Shown here: positions 44,741-55,371 of the stretch, in pieces
How positions within the stretch are numbered: the first letter of the stretch is position 1
How the letters are laid out: the number at the start of each line of letters is the position of its first letter
Assembly (NCBI GenBank): GCA_015179125.1
Contig: WHVA01000008.1
Span: 124,001 to 188,000, forward strand
DNA from: Gautieria morchelliformis
Taxonomy: Eukaryota; Basidiomycota; Agaricomycetes; Gomphales; Gomphaceae
Direction: 5' to 3'
DNA length: 64,000 nt
Program-made: the position numbers and the translations under genes
Notes under the pieces: model-generated
The model's database searches: none
What the model was told of the DNA's origin: nothing
The model's input: the letters and a program-made list of their open reading frames with translations, nothing else

Positions 44741-45636
44741 TGTCAAGATTGGTTTTTAGGTGTTGATATCATGTATTAGTGAACACAGCGAATGCCTGAA
44801 TGGCTTGTGCAGTGTGCCATTCGGCGAATAAGGTGAACCAATAAATGTTCAGAAGGTAAGAGGGCTGCCTGAATGACGCTCGCCCTATCTACAGTCGTAG
44901 CGAAGTAGCCTGTGATACTTGACAATGTAACGTGCAAGGTCTCATGGAAAGGTTGTCAAGCAGTAACAATCCTTTCACCGACGAAGGTGCCCCTTCGGAG
45001 ACCTTCGCCGACAGCACCGATAATAGTACAAAGGCTAAGGTAGTGAAGGTGAAGTACAAAAACTCACCAGTGGTGCTTAATGTATGATAATTGAACTGGG
45101 GAATATACATGCAAATGTAAACTACTTATACTGAATGCTCATATGATATCAGCGAATAGGAAGACGCCGTCTTGAGTCAGGGTTGGATAGTGGTGCGCAG
45201 TCAGGATAGAAATAGGTGAAACACATATACAGTGGAAGAGGAGAGGAGTGCAAACATGAAACAATGGAGGGAGAGAGGATGAAGGCACCTATGTAAGAAA
45301 ACACACCTTGAGACCTGCATACATGTTACCCTGCACGGACTCTTGGTCTGATGGGTTGATCCCACATGATCTATGGGTAGAACGTCCCGCAAATGTATTC
45401 CGGCCATGGGGACACCCAAAAGGGGGTTGAGTCAGGAAGATGATGGGACCAGTGATGAACCATCACACCAGGTAAAGGATGTTGATTGTGTTTGATGGTG
45501 TCCCTACTGGTGAATGATGCGAGTAGCGAATGGTCCTTTGGAGAATTCGGCGAAGAGTGAACAAAGCAAACATAGAGGTGGAGCGATGGGAGGAAAAATG
45601 AGGTTACTGGATACAAGAAATAAATGAGTCATGACA
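44741..45636. mobile_element. ~0.9-kb solo LTR related to 41559 and 63005
   Basis: TGTCAAGATTGG to AGTCATGACA. It is shorter than its relatives because of internal deletions. The flanks are AATGC (44736-44740) and GACGC (45637-45641); these differ by two transitions, so the duplication appears decayed. It lies upstream of the first coding segment of MULE copy 1 and 77 bp before the next plus-strand gene. Confidence 0.82.
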
Positions 45637-45713
45637 GACGCCAGTGCACCATGCTGACTGATGCAGACCACGGCCAACCTGTACCTCACAGTAAACAGCC
45701 ATTTCTACTCACC

Positions 45714-46722
45714 ATGCCTCCAAGAGGGAAACATTCCACACCAGGAAATCAGGTGGTGGCACCTAGGAAACACCAAAAACATGCTGCAAAGACCAGTGCA
45801 GACCATATGGCCACCGATGAGGTCACACAGGAGCCTTCCAGGTAAGAATTTACATTGGATTTTTGCTAAGTATGCAGTTGACTTGCTTCTCTGGCAGTGT
45901 TGAATGGACCCTCCTCGTCAAGAAGCTAACATCCAACCCACCGGCACAGAATTTACCCACCACAGGTGGGTCCACAGGAGGGCCCGCCACCATGCCCCGT
46001 GTCACCACCTCCCCCACCTCCGGAGGCTCACACTGCACCTCAGACGCCCCCCTCATGCCCTCTGGTGACTGAGATGTCTCTTGGTACCCATCCAGATATG
46101 TATTGGACACTGTGAACTTGAACGCAAAGGTTTGACAACCTACCAGTCAGTTTTTTTGTGGCTGACATGCCAGCTGCTGGCACCCTGGAGCCTGAGCTCC
46201 TCCAACACATAATGGAGGTCTTTCAAAGGAAGACCTCCGTTGGCACCGAGTACTACATCCAGATGATCCCTGCAATCAGGGACTTAGCGCACACATACTC
46301 ACCCTTGAAAGGTACACTTGGCTTGGTTCATACATCACCCATGTGTCATTCATAACACCGATGCAGAGCAGCTGGGCCATGTGACATGCAAGCATCATGA
46401 GCAGGGCTTGTGGCACCTCATGCATTATGGATGGGAATCAAGGATCACCACCATGGACCCTGGTCCTCCCCCACCTTACATGCATGCCACCAACACGGCA
46501 CGCATTCCAGTAGACCAGAGGGATGATGGTGGGTTCCATGTGGATATCACCTGGGAATCAGGCCACAGTAAAGTACGGCCCAGTCTCATCAGGTGCAATC
46601 TGCAGAGTGACATAGGGCTTCACCATACTGACAGATTGTTATCACCTGAGGTCAATGAGGCAGAAGGGGCCTGGGATTGGCAGCCGTTTGCTGAAGAATT
46701 TGGTCCAACGGTAAGGTCCTAA
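45714..46722 (+). CDS. Unrecognised multi-exon gene convergent with the MULE/Ulp1 gene
   Basis: The ATG at 45714 follows CTCACC. Exon 1 (45714-45841) joins exon 2 (45898 on) across a 56-nt intron (GTAAGA...CTGGCAG) without loss of frame. A TGA at 46070-46072 would end a 100-residue product. The same frame stays open beyond it and can join, through GTTTGA...CTGGAG and GTACAC...GATGCAG introns, to 'ELLQHIMEVFQRKTSVG' and 'LGHVTCKHHEQGLWHLMHYG', ending at TAA 46720-46722. The downstream exons are better preserved than chance would allow, so either the TGA is a nonsense mutation or there are two genes. The product is rich in Pro/Thr/Gly early and Trp/His/Asp late. No family is recognised. It ends 19 bp from the end of the MULE gene. 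Confidence 0.45.
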
Positions 46723-46741
46723 TTTCTATGATCATTCTACA

Positions 46742-49700
46742 CTAAGTCTGATCGTGCCGAGTCCACGGATTAATGTGTCCAGCTGTTCTTGAGTCGACAT
46801 TGTTCAAGAGAGGTTTAAGAGCGGCTTGTGCTTCCTGGAAGACGGTACAGGCGTTGATTGACTGTGTGGATGGAGGGGGGGTACAATTTCTCGTGTGTGC
46901 TCTATCCAGTGGGTTTGAGACTTGTGCAACAGGTAGCGGGCGTGCACGAAGACTAAGCCGTTTTTCTGGAACAGCATGGGTCAGTGTGATGGGTGGGATT
47001 GAGCCAGCATCTAGACTAGGGTCCTGCCACCACCTACACCATATTTCAGATGCTGTTACTGTGGAGAGAGGTATGACTCACCTTTGACGCACAAGCACTA
47101 TGTGAAAAAGCATGCCTTGCACTCGGGATAAAACGGTAAAGTAATGGCGGCACGGGATGCCTAAATTACTGCCCATGCAGCAGTCACATACGTACCGTCC
47201 TGCATCCAGGATCGCCACAAGATGACTAGCGCCTGAGCTTAGGTGTATCACTCCAAGGAGATGGGTGACCGGCAAGGCTTGCTTCCGAATCAACATCATA
47301 AACCATTCTGTTGAGATGAGACGTGTATCATTGGTGAATGGGTCATGCATGTGCTAATTTTCTGAATGAATACAACGTGGCGAATATAGCGTAATCACAT
47401 ACCTTCTCTTCATTGCCTTGCCACTCGTATACCATCTCGTTCTCAACATGCACTGCATATTGCGTCTAGGCCATACACTATATCACTTACAAAGAAATGA
47501 TATAAATAGTTTGTCTCACCCATGATGTAACACCGTCAGGGAGTTGCAGAACCTCAACTCTGTAATACATAGATAATCCCATCTCACGGTAACAAGTTTG
47601 CAATGCAAACGGCCCTGCATACTGGCGTAGAAGTGTGAGTACTTTTGCAAAGAGCCGTTCGAGATTGGATTCGTGTTGTTTGCGTGATGACTACTGCATG
47701 TTTCAGATTGTTAACAGTAATAGAGACAAGATGACTGACCTGTCGCACCCATTCCTGTTCCTTAAGACTCTGACTTATGGTACGGTCATTCAGGGAATCA
47801 AAAAGCATTTTGGCTGACACCTTTGGCCCCCCGAAGACCTTGTTCACCCAGTTCTCAGACTCGCAACGTCCGTTAGTTCTGAGACCTGCCGTAAACCTCG
47901 GTGCAACCCAGGCATGGGCCCACTGCTCTCGGACAGGGTATAGCTCTTTTTCAAGATATCTTCGGCTAGATGGAAAGCGATCTAGAAGAGACTCCCAGGC
48001 TTGTTCGAACGCTTCAGGTGACACAGCTCAATACACTTTCCAAAATCCTTGAGTGAACCTATCCCAGTGCACTCCAAGTGTTCTGTGCAGGTTAAGTGTG
48101 ACATTGCCATCAAGGTGATGGAGACAGAGCACATGAAATGTGCTTGGCAGTTCTTGAGCTACTGCTTGAAGTAGAGAGGGGTCACGGTCGGATCCAAGCA
48201 CTTCTGGCGGGAGCCGTGCAGTGAGGAGATGGTTCCGAATAACCCATCGATGAGTTTGTATGTCTTCACAAGCTTGAAGCGCATACCAGATGTTGCGTGA
48301 GTTGGCAAAATTGTCAATAATTATCCCAATGTTCAGAGGATAACGATATTGATTACGGTTTGCTGCATTGTCCGTTATAAGGATATCTGAGAACCTTCGT
48401 GCCAATGCGGCCTGTTCAGGCGACCGCCACCAGAGCCCTGTAACTTTCCCAATGTCATCAAGATTCAAATAATAGTGCCAACCCTCTCCTGTTGCACATT
48501 TTTCCTGGAGACTATGGATAATGGCAGCAAAGTCCCCACCTAGTTCATCTATGTCATTTCGACTCTGTGCTTGGGCATCGTTGATCAGATTGGATACTTG
48601 ACGTGGTTTGAGGTCATGCTCGGGAAAGGACTGTGAAAGGATGGCCTGAATCTGGCGCCGAGAGAAGGATGGGTTGTTGGCATAGGTCTGTATGAGGGCA
48701 CGCTGTGCATCTGTGGCTGGACGTGGAGCTGAGGCACCCACTTCCAAATTACGGTTATGGTTATGTGTGTAATCGGCCCAGGTCAGAGTATAGACAGTTG
48801 CGCCGACACAACGGTTAAGATTATAGTGCACTTTACAGTCTGTTTTGATTGTCTTGCCTTGCCGGTGGTCACTCGGGTCAATAGCTGGGTTGTGCATTGG
48901 CTGGTTAGTCCGATAGCTGTGACACCGCATCATTATTTTTTTGGGAAGCCCATCCTCATCACCTTCCATCCTCTTGCTCTGACCAATGCGCATCTTATAT
49001 CCTCGTTTCTCCTCGTAGCGGATAATCTCCACCTTGGCCTCATGCAGATTGGAATATGTTGTGCCAATACGTGGGGCACCAGATGGGACCACTTCAGTTA
49101 CTGGGTAGCCATACCTTTTGGCATATGGCTGCGAGTGAACGGTTAGAGCCAACGATTTCGAGTGTGATGATTTGGGCATAGGAAAGGCCAGTGGGGAGTC
49201 TGTTAAGTCAATTGGACTGTCATTGAGCTGAACTTTTACATAAGAAGACTGTTTCTGTGGCATCTGCGGTGAAAGTACATTCATGTGATGGTGCTTCTTG
49301 ACCAGCCTTGATGTGTTCTCGCTATCTGAAGTATCATATGACCGAGTCTCCGGGCTCCAATCCAAATCCAAGTCCGAGTCAGAAACCTCTATCACTGACA
49401 TTTCATGCAATCCTGGCGATGATTGCATGCCTGTCAAGTCTATTACAGAAATGGGGGAGTCTGGAGCCACTGGCAAGTTGAGTGTGAGATCTGCTGGACC
49501 GGGTTCCATTTTAGCTTGCTTCACTGAAGGTACTATTATCGCATCTAATTGGGGATCACGACCTTGGAGTTTATCCAGTGAGACAAAAGCTATAGGTGGT
49601 GGTTTTATGTGCAATGCTGGCTGAAATACTCATTACGGAAAGTTAACACATAGACGGACATGAACTTACTAGAAGTGGTGCTGAGACACTTGCCTTAGCG

Positions 49701-51137
49701 TCAATGCGCTTCACAACCTGGTCACTGAACGTGAAAATGGGATGTGCAAACTACATAATCCACCTCTATATCATCATATACCTCTCGGAATCAAGGCTTT
49801 ACAGCACGTACCTCAATGTCTAACACATTGTAGTCCTGATAGGGAATAGTCACATCAGGCAGGGTATGGTTTATAGGATTGTGGCATAATTCTTCATCGA
49901 CGCGACAAGCCCATGTCCATTCAGAGGGTAGCTACAACAAATTAGTGAGAAATAATAGATCTCAGTCTCAAACTGGAATACATACCCCATGATGCTGCGA
50001 ACAAAGGTGGTACGTGATCAAATCATATATCCATTGATCACGAACCACTGTTGATCGAGCAGGCGTCCAGGTAGGAACTGTGGCATCCATGTGTTGTTCA
50101 ATCGCATTGAGGGCGATCAAGGTACAGCTGCCACTGCCGGCAGGCTGCATTGGCCCACTCTCGACAACCAATGCCATAATTTCAGGAAACCTTAAGCCTG
50201 ACAAAACCCAATTCATGACTGGGAGTACATCTATGTGAGGGGCCTTCCCCATAGAGTCCCGGTGCTGTATAGTGCTCGGACGACTATATGTATATAGATA
50301 CGCAGACGCATGTCCCTGTTCAATGATTTCGAAGCTAAAACCGCGGATGCGTGCAGTTGCAAGTCGGTTACGGATGCCGATGATGTTTTTACTGTATAGA
50401 CGAGGGTTTTGGTGGTATAGTACCTTTGCATCCTCAAAGAATAAGGTGGGAAATACCAAGTGATGAGCTTCGCGAAGGGGATCTGCTGCAATGGTTCACC
50501 AATAGATCATCTCTGAGATCGCATTGATAACATCATCGTAAAGCCAACGTTCTCCAACTAGTGTACCGAGTTGCCACAAGGGCATGCCTGAGGCGGTTGA
50601 GAAACCTGACACCATAGTCGTGATCCACTCATTTTCGAACTTGACGAAGTTAGCAGGTGTAAGTAGCTTGGCCTCTGTAATACGATGTACAAGGGCACGC
50701 GCAAACATCACATGTGGTGTGTGGTTGTTAATTGAAACATAGAGTCGTACCTACCCACACATATCAGAAAACAACAAAGAAAAAAACTAGTAGGCAGCGG
50801 GACGCACTTTCGAGAGATGCACCTGAACCGTCTTTGGTCCTCTTGGTGTATTCATAACCAGTTCAACACCACTGATGCCACCAGCGGATGCCTGCTCCAG
50901 GCCGGGTAGAATATCTTGTAGAGAAACGATGTTCGGTATGAACTCGTCAATGGTGACTGTGGTGGACAATTTGGCGGAAGATGGCAGCGACAGGAGATAT
51001 GTCCATTTGTGGAGAGCATCGGCAGATAAGATGGTGGGTAACGCCAGAGACTTAGCTTCTCGGAAAGTCACAGTTCTGAAAAATTGCTCAGAAAACAGCA
51101 CATATGACGAGGAAGCATTAGCGAAGAGACCAGACAT
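46742..51137 (-). pseudogene. MULE transposase with N-terminal Ulp1/C48-like protease, nine exons, two in-frame TGAs
   Basis: Exons (minus): 51137-50808, 50750-49986, 49931-49812, 49750-49670, 49620-47740, 47690-47520, 47465-47403, 47353-47082 and 47033-46742. All eight introns are 48-61 nt GT..AG; total 1,324 codons. Residues 179-365 resemble the C48 fold: 'WLYDDVIN' (like the family's WLND), His257 in 'EQGHASAYLY', Asp275 in 'HRDSMG', and Gln312/Cys319 in 'QPAGSGSCTLIALN'. SUMO-interaction-like motifs are at 489-495 (ISVIDLT), 507-515 and 567-574. A FAR1-like Cys/His region follows, then the MULE core ('TDNAANRNQYRYPLNIG', 'GSDRDPSLLQ', 'LCLHHLDG') and a SWIM finger ('YVCDC...CRH'). TGA codons at 50496-50498 and 48028-48030 are the only breaks. 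The C48 call is motif-based. The protein would cut and move a Mutator-like element, possibly acting on SUMO or ubiquitin conjugates. Confidence 0.82.
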
Positions 51138-51184
51138 GTCCTAGAGCACTGAGTGTGGTAGCGTGAAAGGAAATGATATTGACC

Positions 51185-51560
51185 GTATTTATAGCTCACG
51201 AGGCAGCGAAGAAGAGGGAAAAAAAAAAGGAGAATACGTGTATTAACGGCAATACGGTTTGATACATCGGTCAGGTAAGGCCGCAGCCCTACTCAGCCTG
51301 AGAGAGAGACTGTACTGAAGGACATTTCACGGTCAGCGTATTACCAGGTGCGAATTCACTTCATAGCTCACCTAATAGCGAAGAAGGAGAAAAACGAGGA
51401 CACGAGTGTGTTAATGGCACACGCACAAGAATTTTGATATGTCGGTCAGGTAAGGCCGCAGCCACCCTTAGCTGCTGAGAAAGATATCGCATCGTCCCAG
51501 TGTCATTCCATGGTCTGAGCATCCCAAGTGCAAACTGACCTAGTGAGAAGGCGGTGAAAG
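51185..51560. repeat. Tandem duplication (~175 bp) upstream of the MULE/Ulp1 gene
   Basis: ATAGCTCAC...AGCGAAGAAG, GTGTATTAACGGCA-type and CGGTCAGGTAAGGCCGCAGC blocks occur twice, near 51190-51280 and 51365-51460. They lie within 50-400 bp of the start codon and could be promoter repeats or part of the element terminus. Confidence 0.65.
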
Positions 51561-51678
51561 ACTAGGGCTCGGCGCCGCACCGTATACGTGTACAGCCGTA
51601 CATGGTACGGTGGCATTACGGCCACCTCATCCGTACCGTATGTTGGGTTGCTAGAACACCGACGTATTGCAGTACCAG

Positions 51679-51715
51679 TGCTCATCGGGTCATTCAGAAA
51701 GACCCGACGAGCACT
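51679..51715. other. 14-bp stem hairpin
   Basis: GTGCTCATCGGGTC, nine bases, then GACCCGACGAGCAC: a stem with one mismatch. It is in a GC-rich patch with other short palindromes (for example CCGTATACG, GTACATGGTAC) upstream of the MULE/Ulp1 gene. Confidence 0.6.
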
Positions 51716-51837
51716 GCAACCGCGACCCATACCTATTTGGCCCTGGAGGTATGATGATATAAGCGGCATCCGAGAATTCCGAGAATTCGGTAGCAACCCT
51801 CGCAAAGTTCATCTTTGCGGATGATTCAGCAGAAAAC

Positions 51838-52868
51838 CCGGGTTGTTTTTCCCACGGGGGGTTGCCACACAGAATTATCCTATAATATACTATCTATAGC
51901 TACTGCATCACAGGCGTCAACATTTGGACATTTGGAGTTTCTGTAAGTATGATATTGGGGTATTAGTTCTTCGTAGGCTGTGATCTTCTCATTGGGCGGG
52001 CGGGGAGGGGGACGTGGGGAGAGGGGAGGCGAGGAGTGTGATGTACCAAGGGATGATCTCAGACGAACGGTGCGTGGAGGCTTCAGTGCGACGCGAGCTG
52101 TGCATGTGGTACTTATTTAAATTGTATCCCTAGTACTCGCTGTTGCGCTAAGCCCGAAGGTAGCGCGGACGGGATGACCATGACATGCTTGCTACGCATA
52201 TGGAGCTTGAACACCGAGATACATAATCTGGCGCACCTGGAACGATGCCATGGACGGCAAGATTGGTGGGGGCTCATGAGCGAAGTCAGTACCGAACCAT
52301 TATTTGTTTCAGTCAATTCAGCTTTGAACAGGTCGATTCCTTGCTCAGTGCTCAACGAGTTCAATGTTGCCACAGGTATCATGCAATATGAAATGGTGAT
52401 TACAGTGATATAGGAGACGGAGACGCCTGGTTGTTAAAAAAAATGTACGGGTTGTACGGTATGGTTGATCGATCGAGCTGGCGTTTTGTGTCTTGAAATG
52501 GGCGGATGCAGCAAAATTTAAGGAGTGTAATGTTCCAATGATACGAAGACACTATTACGCGACCTAGTCGACTACGGCCAAAATGACCCGTCAAACTACA
52601 TAGTTAAGTACCGACGTGTTTTAAATCTCCTCCATCTCCGACTATTCTGAACCTGCCAGGAGGGGACTTTAGGGCAGGGGTCTGAAAAACACCTGACACT
52701 TTCTGCTATCAAGCCGGCCACATTGAAGACGTTCAGCGCGAACGCGCCTTTGGGAAGGGGGATGGGGCCGGGGATTGCACCCGTCGAGCAGTCGTCACCC
52801 CTGGTGGGCGCGGCGAAATATGAGTAAGCATCCAGGCAGAAGAGGTCTGGAAGAGAGAGACGAACTCA
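51838..52868. other. No recognisable gene
   Basis: Unique-looking sequence with a few open frames under 90 codons on both strands (for example 52113-52382 minus), none with known motifs or a supporting splice pattern. The base composition is closer to typical genic DNA than the surrounding TEs. Confidence 0.4.
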
Positions 52869-53163
52869 TCAGCAAAGCATGTGATGCTTTGGAGGGCAGC
52901 GCCTTCTGTTGCAGCAATCCCGCTTGTCGGGTCTGTAATGGAATGCATTCCCCGAAGTCGTAAATAACAGCCTTAGATCCGTATAGAACCCAGGCAGCCT
53001 GCAGAACGGCAAAAAAACAAGGGACATGGTAAATACTGAGATGAGGTGTAGGGCTTCCGTCTTACCGAGTCGGGAGTCGGTGGGCTGCTGGAGGCAGCGT
53101 AACCTGGGCACAGACGACGCCAACAACTGCAAGAATGGAGAGAATGGTTGTAGAAAACTGCAT
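52869..53163 (-). CDS. Possible small secreted protein, two exons
   Basis: The ATG at 53161-53163 has a good context (CCAAA before ATG) and opens a classic signal peptide, 'MQFSTTILSILAVVGVVCAQ'. A TATA box (CATATAAAAAGG on this strand, about 53222-53233) lies about 60-70 bp upstream. Exon 1 (53163-53066) can join exon 2 (52998-52869) by removing a 67-nt intron with GTAAGA donor and pyrimidine-rich TTCTGCAG acceptor, giving 75 residues that end in a Cys/Arg-rich tail ('CCNRRRCPP'). Another acceptor (GATCTAAG, 33 bp later) would give a different C-terminus, so the 3' half is uncertain. No family is recognised; it is not a hydrophobin pattern. If real it is an ordinary host gene. Confidence 0.4.
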
Positions 53164-53224
53164 TTTGGTAGCGGCGAAGAGCTGGCTTGGAATTGCTGCT
53201 CGACTGTGGTACACTCGCGGCCTT

Positions 53225-53234
53225 TTTATATGTA
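53225..53234 (-). promoter_or_regulatory. TATA box upstream of the small secreted protein
   Basis: On the minus strand the sequence reads CATATAAAAAGGCCGCGAG, about 60-70 bases before the ATG at 53163, a typical fungal core-promoter spacing. Confidence 0.45.
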
Positions 53235-53239
53235 CGAGA

Positions 53240-54812
53240 AGGATAATGGCGCCATGGCGTAAGATGAATTAACAAACATGCTGGTACTGGCTAGGCAGTG
53301 CGCTGTAGACATTTCAGTTATTAGTAGCTCATTGAATTGATATTATATGACGAACACTCCAAGTAGCCTTTAATCTATATATACTCCCGGATCCCAAATA
53401 TTCTGAGCTGCATCAAACGCGAAGTATCGGTGAGCTTTATTTAAACGACCTGTGACATGTTGGCCGCAATCCGACTGAATACTAAGTTAGCCTATCCAGT
53501 CTACTTCTCGTCCAGGCTGGATCCATCATGGATGCGCGAATCCGATGCACTTATGTGAAACATCATCAGTATATGTATATAAGTACCTGTAAGTATACCA
53601 TGCTCCGAGTCATAGCCTTGACAAGACGAAATACCACATACACGAGCGTACTAGTAGCGCAGTCGAAGAGCGTGACCGGAACTGAGTTACATATATAAAT
53701 GATAGCTAGGATATTCGCTACAAATCATGCATGATGAAGTGCGCACCATGCAGGCCATCAGCCACATACATATATGCTACTAATACATGAAGATATGGCG
53801 CAATCCGACCACGTCGCTGCATCAGATACTGGAAGACATATTATATGACATACCTATAGGCTACAGGAACAATTAAATGTGGCACCATGATGGGACAGCC
53901 TATGCATGGATGGGTTAGAATTAGTATCATGCTTCTGCCAGCCATTGAAGGGAACGAGACCGGAGCAAGGAGCAACGTACAAGCCCGACAGCTACGAAAA
54001 TCATATTATGCGGACTCATCATTACATATAGAACGAGACAAGGGGAAATGAAAGAACGGACACTGAAACGGATTCGATTAGTATCCGACGGTTCTAGCTC
54101 TGTACATTACGCAGCGTGCTTCTAGAAAGACCGATACTGCTGATCGTTCGATCAGATGACCGTGCACTGCGTTCTTAAAGGCCAACTGACAGGCTTTTCT
54201 TGATCGGGATCAAGAATTATTAATCAGCTCTAAATGTAACCGCTAGAAATACTGACAGATGCAATGTTTGTGGCGTACGCACACTCCAGGATACTAACCT
54301 GAACCTGCGCCGCACGGAACTACTAGCAAGTCTTTGAAAATGTTTTCTCGATCGCATCGATGGTGTGTTGACCGCTCTTCCTCTCATTATTGGTAATCAT
54401 TAATCATGGTTCGATGCCATACTTAGTGCGGCAAATATTGATGATGACCAGCATTGAATATTGAATAATGAGCGCTCGCGGAAGTCCCGAAACAGAGGAT
54501 CGGTTTACGAAAAAGTTTTGAATGGCCACCATTCAATAGTGAGGCGGACCTGTCCTGTGGTCTGAGATTGGCCACGTCCGCGTGCCCTTTGTTCTTATCA
54601 CCACTCCAAACATGTAAATACATCAGGAACGGCCGATTCCGGCTTGTAATTCGGCCATATTTACGCAGCGCCACCGGCGCTACTAGTAGACTACGTCAAC
54701 TACGTAGCTGACTCTGGGTTCCACGTAGTGCCACAGATCGTTATGTGGCGCTGCTGCCCGCACTAGGTAGACCTACAGCTTTCTAGCTCCAGGGACGGTC
54801 TTGTCTATGCCT
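53240..54812. other. No recognisable gene
   Basis: About 1.6 kb of mixed-composition sequence without long open frames; the best is 83 codons (54423-54674, minus) with no motif. There are no obvious repeats or terminal structures. Probably intergenic host DNA or very old TE remains. Confidence 0.4.
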
Positions 54813-55100
54813 CTAGTAGCCTTCCACTTTCCCAACTTTGACGGGCTGGGGCCTCCTTGTGTGCATCTGGCCCCAAGTGACAAAAAATTTGTATCTCATG
54901 GGACGGCCAAACGGCACACCAACACTCAACGCAAGGTCTTTGCGTGCAAAATATGGTGCGAGCTCTTTCAATGTTCGCAAATGCTCAATATCAATGTTCC
55001 CTCAGCCATGGCGAGTTTGCGCGGAAGGACTATTGGCGCGTACACGAACAAAGGTCCACCAAGCGGCACTTGGTTGAGCCATTCAAAGGTCACAGTGAGT
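54813..55100 (-). pseudogene. Unrecognised gene fragment
   Basis: On the minus strand an open stretch includes 'LSVGVPFGRPMRYKFFVTWG' and ends at TAG 54813-54815. One frameshift upstream (near 54985) another frame reads 'EWLNQVPLGGPLFVYAPIV'. The continuous, non-repetitive protein-like sequence suggests a gene fragment with at least one indel. I cannot name the family. Confidence 0.35.
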
Positions 55101-55371
55101 GAGTCTACTTTTTTGCATTGTCACGGGACAGGCGGACTGTGTCGTGCTCTAGGGACAAAGCGACCCGCGTGACGGTCAGTCGCACGCAATGCACGCAATG
55201 CAGAGGGGTTGCGTGGGCTTTGCGTCATACATATACAAACCAATGATTTGCTAGACCTGTGGCCTGTTCATTAGGCCCATATGTCAAGACTAGAGAATCA
55301 AATTTTAACACATCCATGTGAATTCAATGCCATGGGTGGCTGGTGCACGGTTGTCACAACCGTGCCCAACT

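Noticed and set aside
48028-50498. TGA codons as selenocysteine in the MULE/Ulp1 gene
   Set aside because: Fungi of this group are not known to use selenocysteine widely and no SECIS-like structure was noticed; nonsense mutation is simpler.
52733-53163. Hydrophobin gene
   Set aside because: The signal peptide fits but the eight-Cys pattern with two CC pairs cannot be made with either splice acceptor.
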